DNA of 64,000 nucleotides from Setophaga petechia (lineage: Eukaryota; Chordata; Aves; Passeriformes; Parulidae), in contig JANCRA010000007.1 of assembly GCA_024362935.1 (NCBI GenBank), positions 16,772,003-16,836,002 on the forward strand. The letters run 5' to 3'. This document shows positions 62,719 to 64,000 of the stretch, piece by piece (position 1 is the first letter of the stretch; every line of letters begins with the position of its first letter). Made by a program: the position numbers and the translations under genes. The notes beneath the pieces were generated by a model that saw only the letters and a list, made by a program, of their open reading frames with translations, made no database searches and was not told where the DNA came from.

Positions 62719-64000
62719 CTGAAACACAAAAATGGGATGTCTGTATGCCTGTTAACAGCACATTAGAGTAAAAACTCCCAAGCTGCCAAAATGTCCGCAT
62801 GTATAATAACAACGTGAATTATACAATTAGTTGTAGGGCTCACAGCAGCAGCAGAATTCCTGAAGCCTGGATGGGGTCCTCCTGGTTGGGTGTTCTGATG
62901 CATCTCCTACGTTGACACGGAATCAGAGACTGCTGCAGGGTGGAAGTCACCTCTGGATGACCTGTGATCCCATCCACCCTCAAAGCATGGCCAGCTTTGG
63001 AGTTGGATGAGCTCATGCAAGGCCTGATAGTCAAGTTTTCAGTATGTACAAGGAATGACAAATTCACAGCCTCTCTGGGCCTCTGTTCCAGTTTTTGACC
63101 ACTCTCCTAGAGAAAAATGTTTTCCTCAAACCAAATTGCAATTGCAAACTGTATTTGCTAGATGCTCTTTCACTGTGTACATCTGAAAAGAATTGGCTCC
63201 AATGTCTCTATTGCTCCTCCTCAGCCAGCAGAAAACAAGAGATCTGTGCTTAGCCTGCTCTGCTCCAGGTAAGCAGCCTTCCCTGCACATGCTCCTCTTT
63301 GTCCATGCCTTTGTTGTACTGGGAGGCCACAAGCAGACATGGCATGGCAGAGATGCTCTTGCTGAAGCCTGCTGTGCCATTAGCCTTCCTCCCTGAGGAC
63401 TCAGTGCTGAGCCACACTCGTCTTGTCAGCCACCGTGACTCCTGGTCCTTTACTGGAAAGCTGCTCTTTCTATCCCACACGAGGAGGTGAGCTCAGCTCA
63501 GCTTGCTCTCTTTGAAGCATTAGGAACTCACCCCCTGTTTTCCCATTTCCTTTGGAATCCAGGTTACAAAGCATGGACATTCAGTGATTAAATCTGGATC
63601 ACTGAGTCAGACTGAACACCTATTACAGGTTTTAAATAAAAAACCCAAGTCTAACAGATATATATTTGTTTTGCTACATGTATGATTCACCAGCCATCCC
63701 ACAAAGGCTGCTATTAGCATTAAGATATATTAAGAAATATTTACTTGGATAATATAGATCTCTAAGGGAAAGCCTGTAAGGTAAAAGTCATTATACATGA
63801 TCTTAGAAATCAGGCATTCAAAATCAGCTTCATAATGAAGCATAATGGATGAGACCCATTACTCACTTGCTGGGAATCATCTTTACTGCTTTAGAAATAC
63901 AAGTCACACATTACATATAGTACACATTCATTCTTGACCCCAGAAAACAAATAAAGTGCAGAGCAGAAAAGCCTAAATCAAATGTTCTCGGGTTTGGCTG
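62719..64000 (-). other. ANXA7: ANXA7 5' intron (partial)
   Basis: From the acceptor of the first visible exon to the window edge. It holds a decayed CR1 fragment and otherwise AT-rich sequence. Confidence 0.75.
62915..63480 (-). mobile_element. Decayed CR1 LINE fragment (3' region)
   Basis: The + strand reads like the reverse complement of the CR1 3' part. In order: a 'ggaatcagagactg...tggaagtcacctctgga' start, 'cctctctgggcctctgttcca', 'cactgtgtacatctgaaaag', 'ttggctccaatgtctctatt', 'ctgctctgctccagg', 'ttgtactgggaggcc', 'ccattagccttcctcc' and 'actcctggtcctttactgg'. These follow the order of the bird CR1 consensus as I remember it. Many substitutions and gaps indicate an old copy with no open reverse transcriptase frame. 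CR1 is the dominant LINE of birds and other sauropsids, which supports the organism call. Confidence 0.8.

Overview
The window is vertebrate nuclear DNA, most likely from a bird. Three split genes have clean GT-AG introns and phase-consistent junctions, a single CpG island lies in AT-rich surroundings, and one decayed LINE reads like the sauropsid CR1 family. There is no bacterial, plasmid or phage organisation.

Layout. (1) 1-2.6 kb, + strand: two exons and the 3' UTR of a gene entering from the left. By position next to PPP3CB it is most likely USP54. (2) 2.6-10.7 kb: intergenic, no supported gene. (3) 10.7-51.4 kb, + strand: complete PPP3CB, the catalytic A-beta subunit of calcineurin. It has 14 coding exons and 519 predicted residues, starts in the CpG island and ends with a 1.5 kb 3' UTR. 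(4) 51.4-53.9 kb: short intergenic stretch between two converging genes. (5) 53.9 kb to the right edge, - strand: eleven exons of ANXA7 (annexin A7, synexin), 441 residues to the stop. The first coding exon lies beyond the right edge, and a CR1 fragment sits in the intron before the first visible exon.

How the products work. PPP3CB is a Ca2+/calmodulin-activated Ser/Thr phosphatase, and all metal and catalytic residues are present. The gene visibly encodes two C-termini. The standard one carries the autoinhibitory helix (exon 14). The other is made by reading through the exon 12 donor into 41 intron-encoded residues with an LAVP motif and two cysteines. This matches the CnA-beta-1 variant known from mammals. 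A 30-nt in-frame cassette exon (exon 13) adds a third choice. ANXA7 is a Ca2+-dependent membrane-binding protein with a Pro/Gly/Tyr-rich head and four annexin repeats. Both respond to Ca2+, but nothing here shows co-regulation.

Most notable: the conserved intron-retention C-terminus; RBFOX-type motifs around the 30-nt exon; a calcineurin N-terminus without the mammalian polyproline run; a YY1-like site that coincides with a strong upstream start codon; and the tail-to-tail PPP3CB/ANXA7 arrangement, which differs from the same-strand order I recall in mammals. I did not find a wholly new system.
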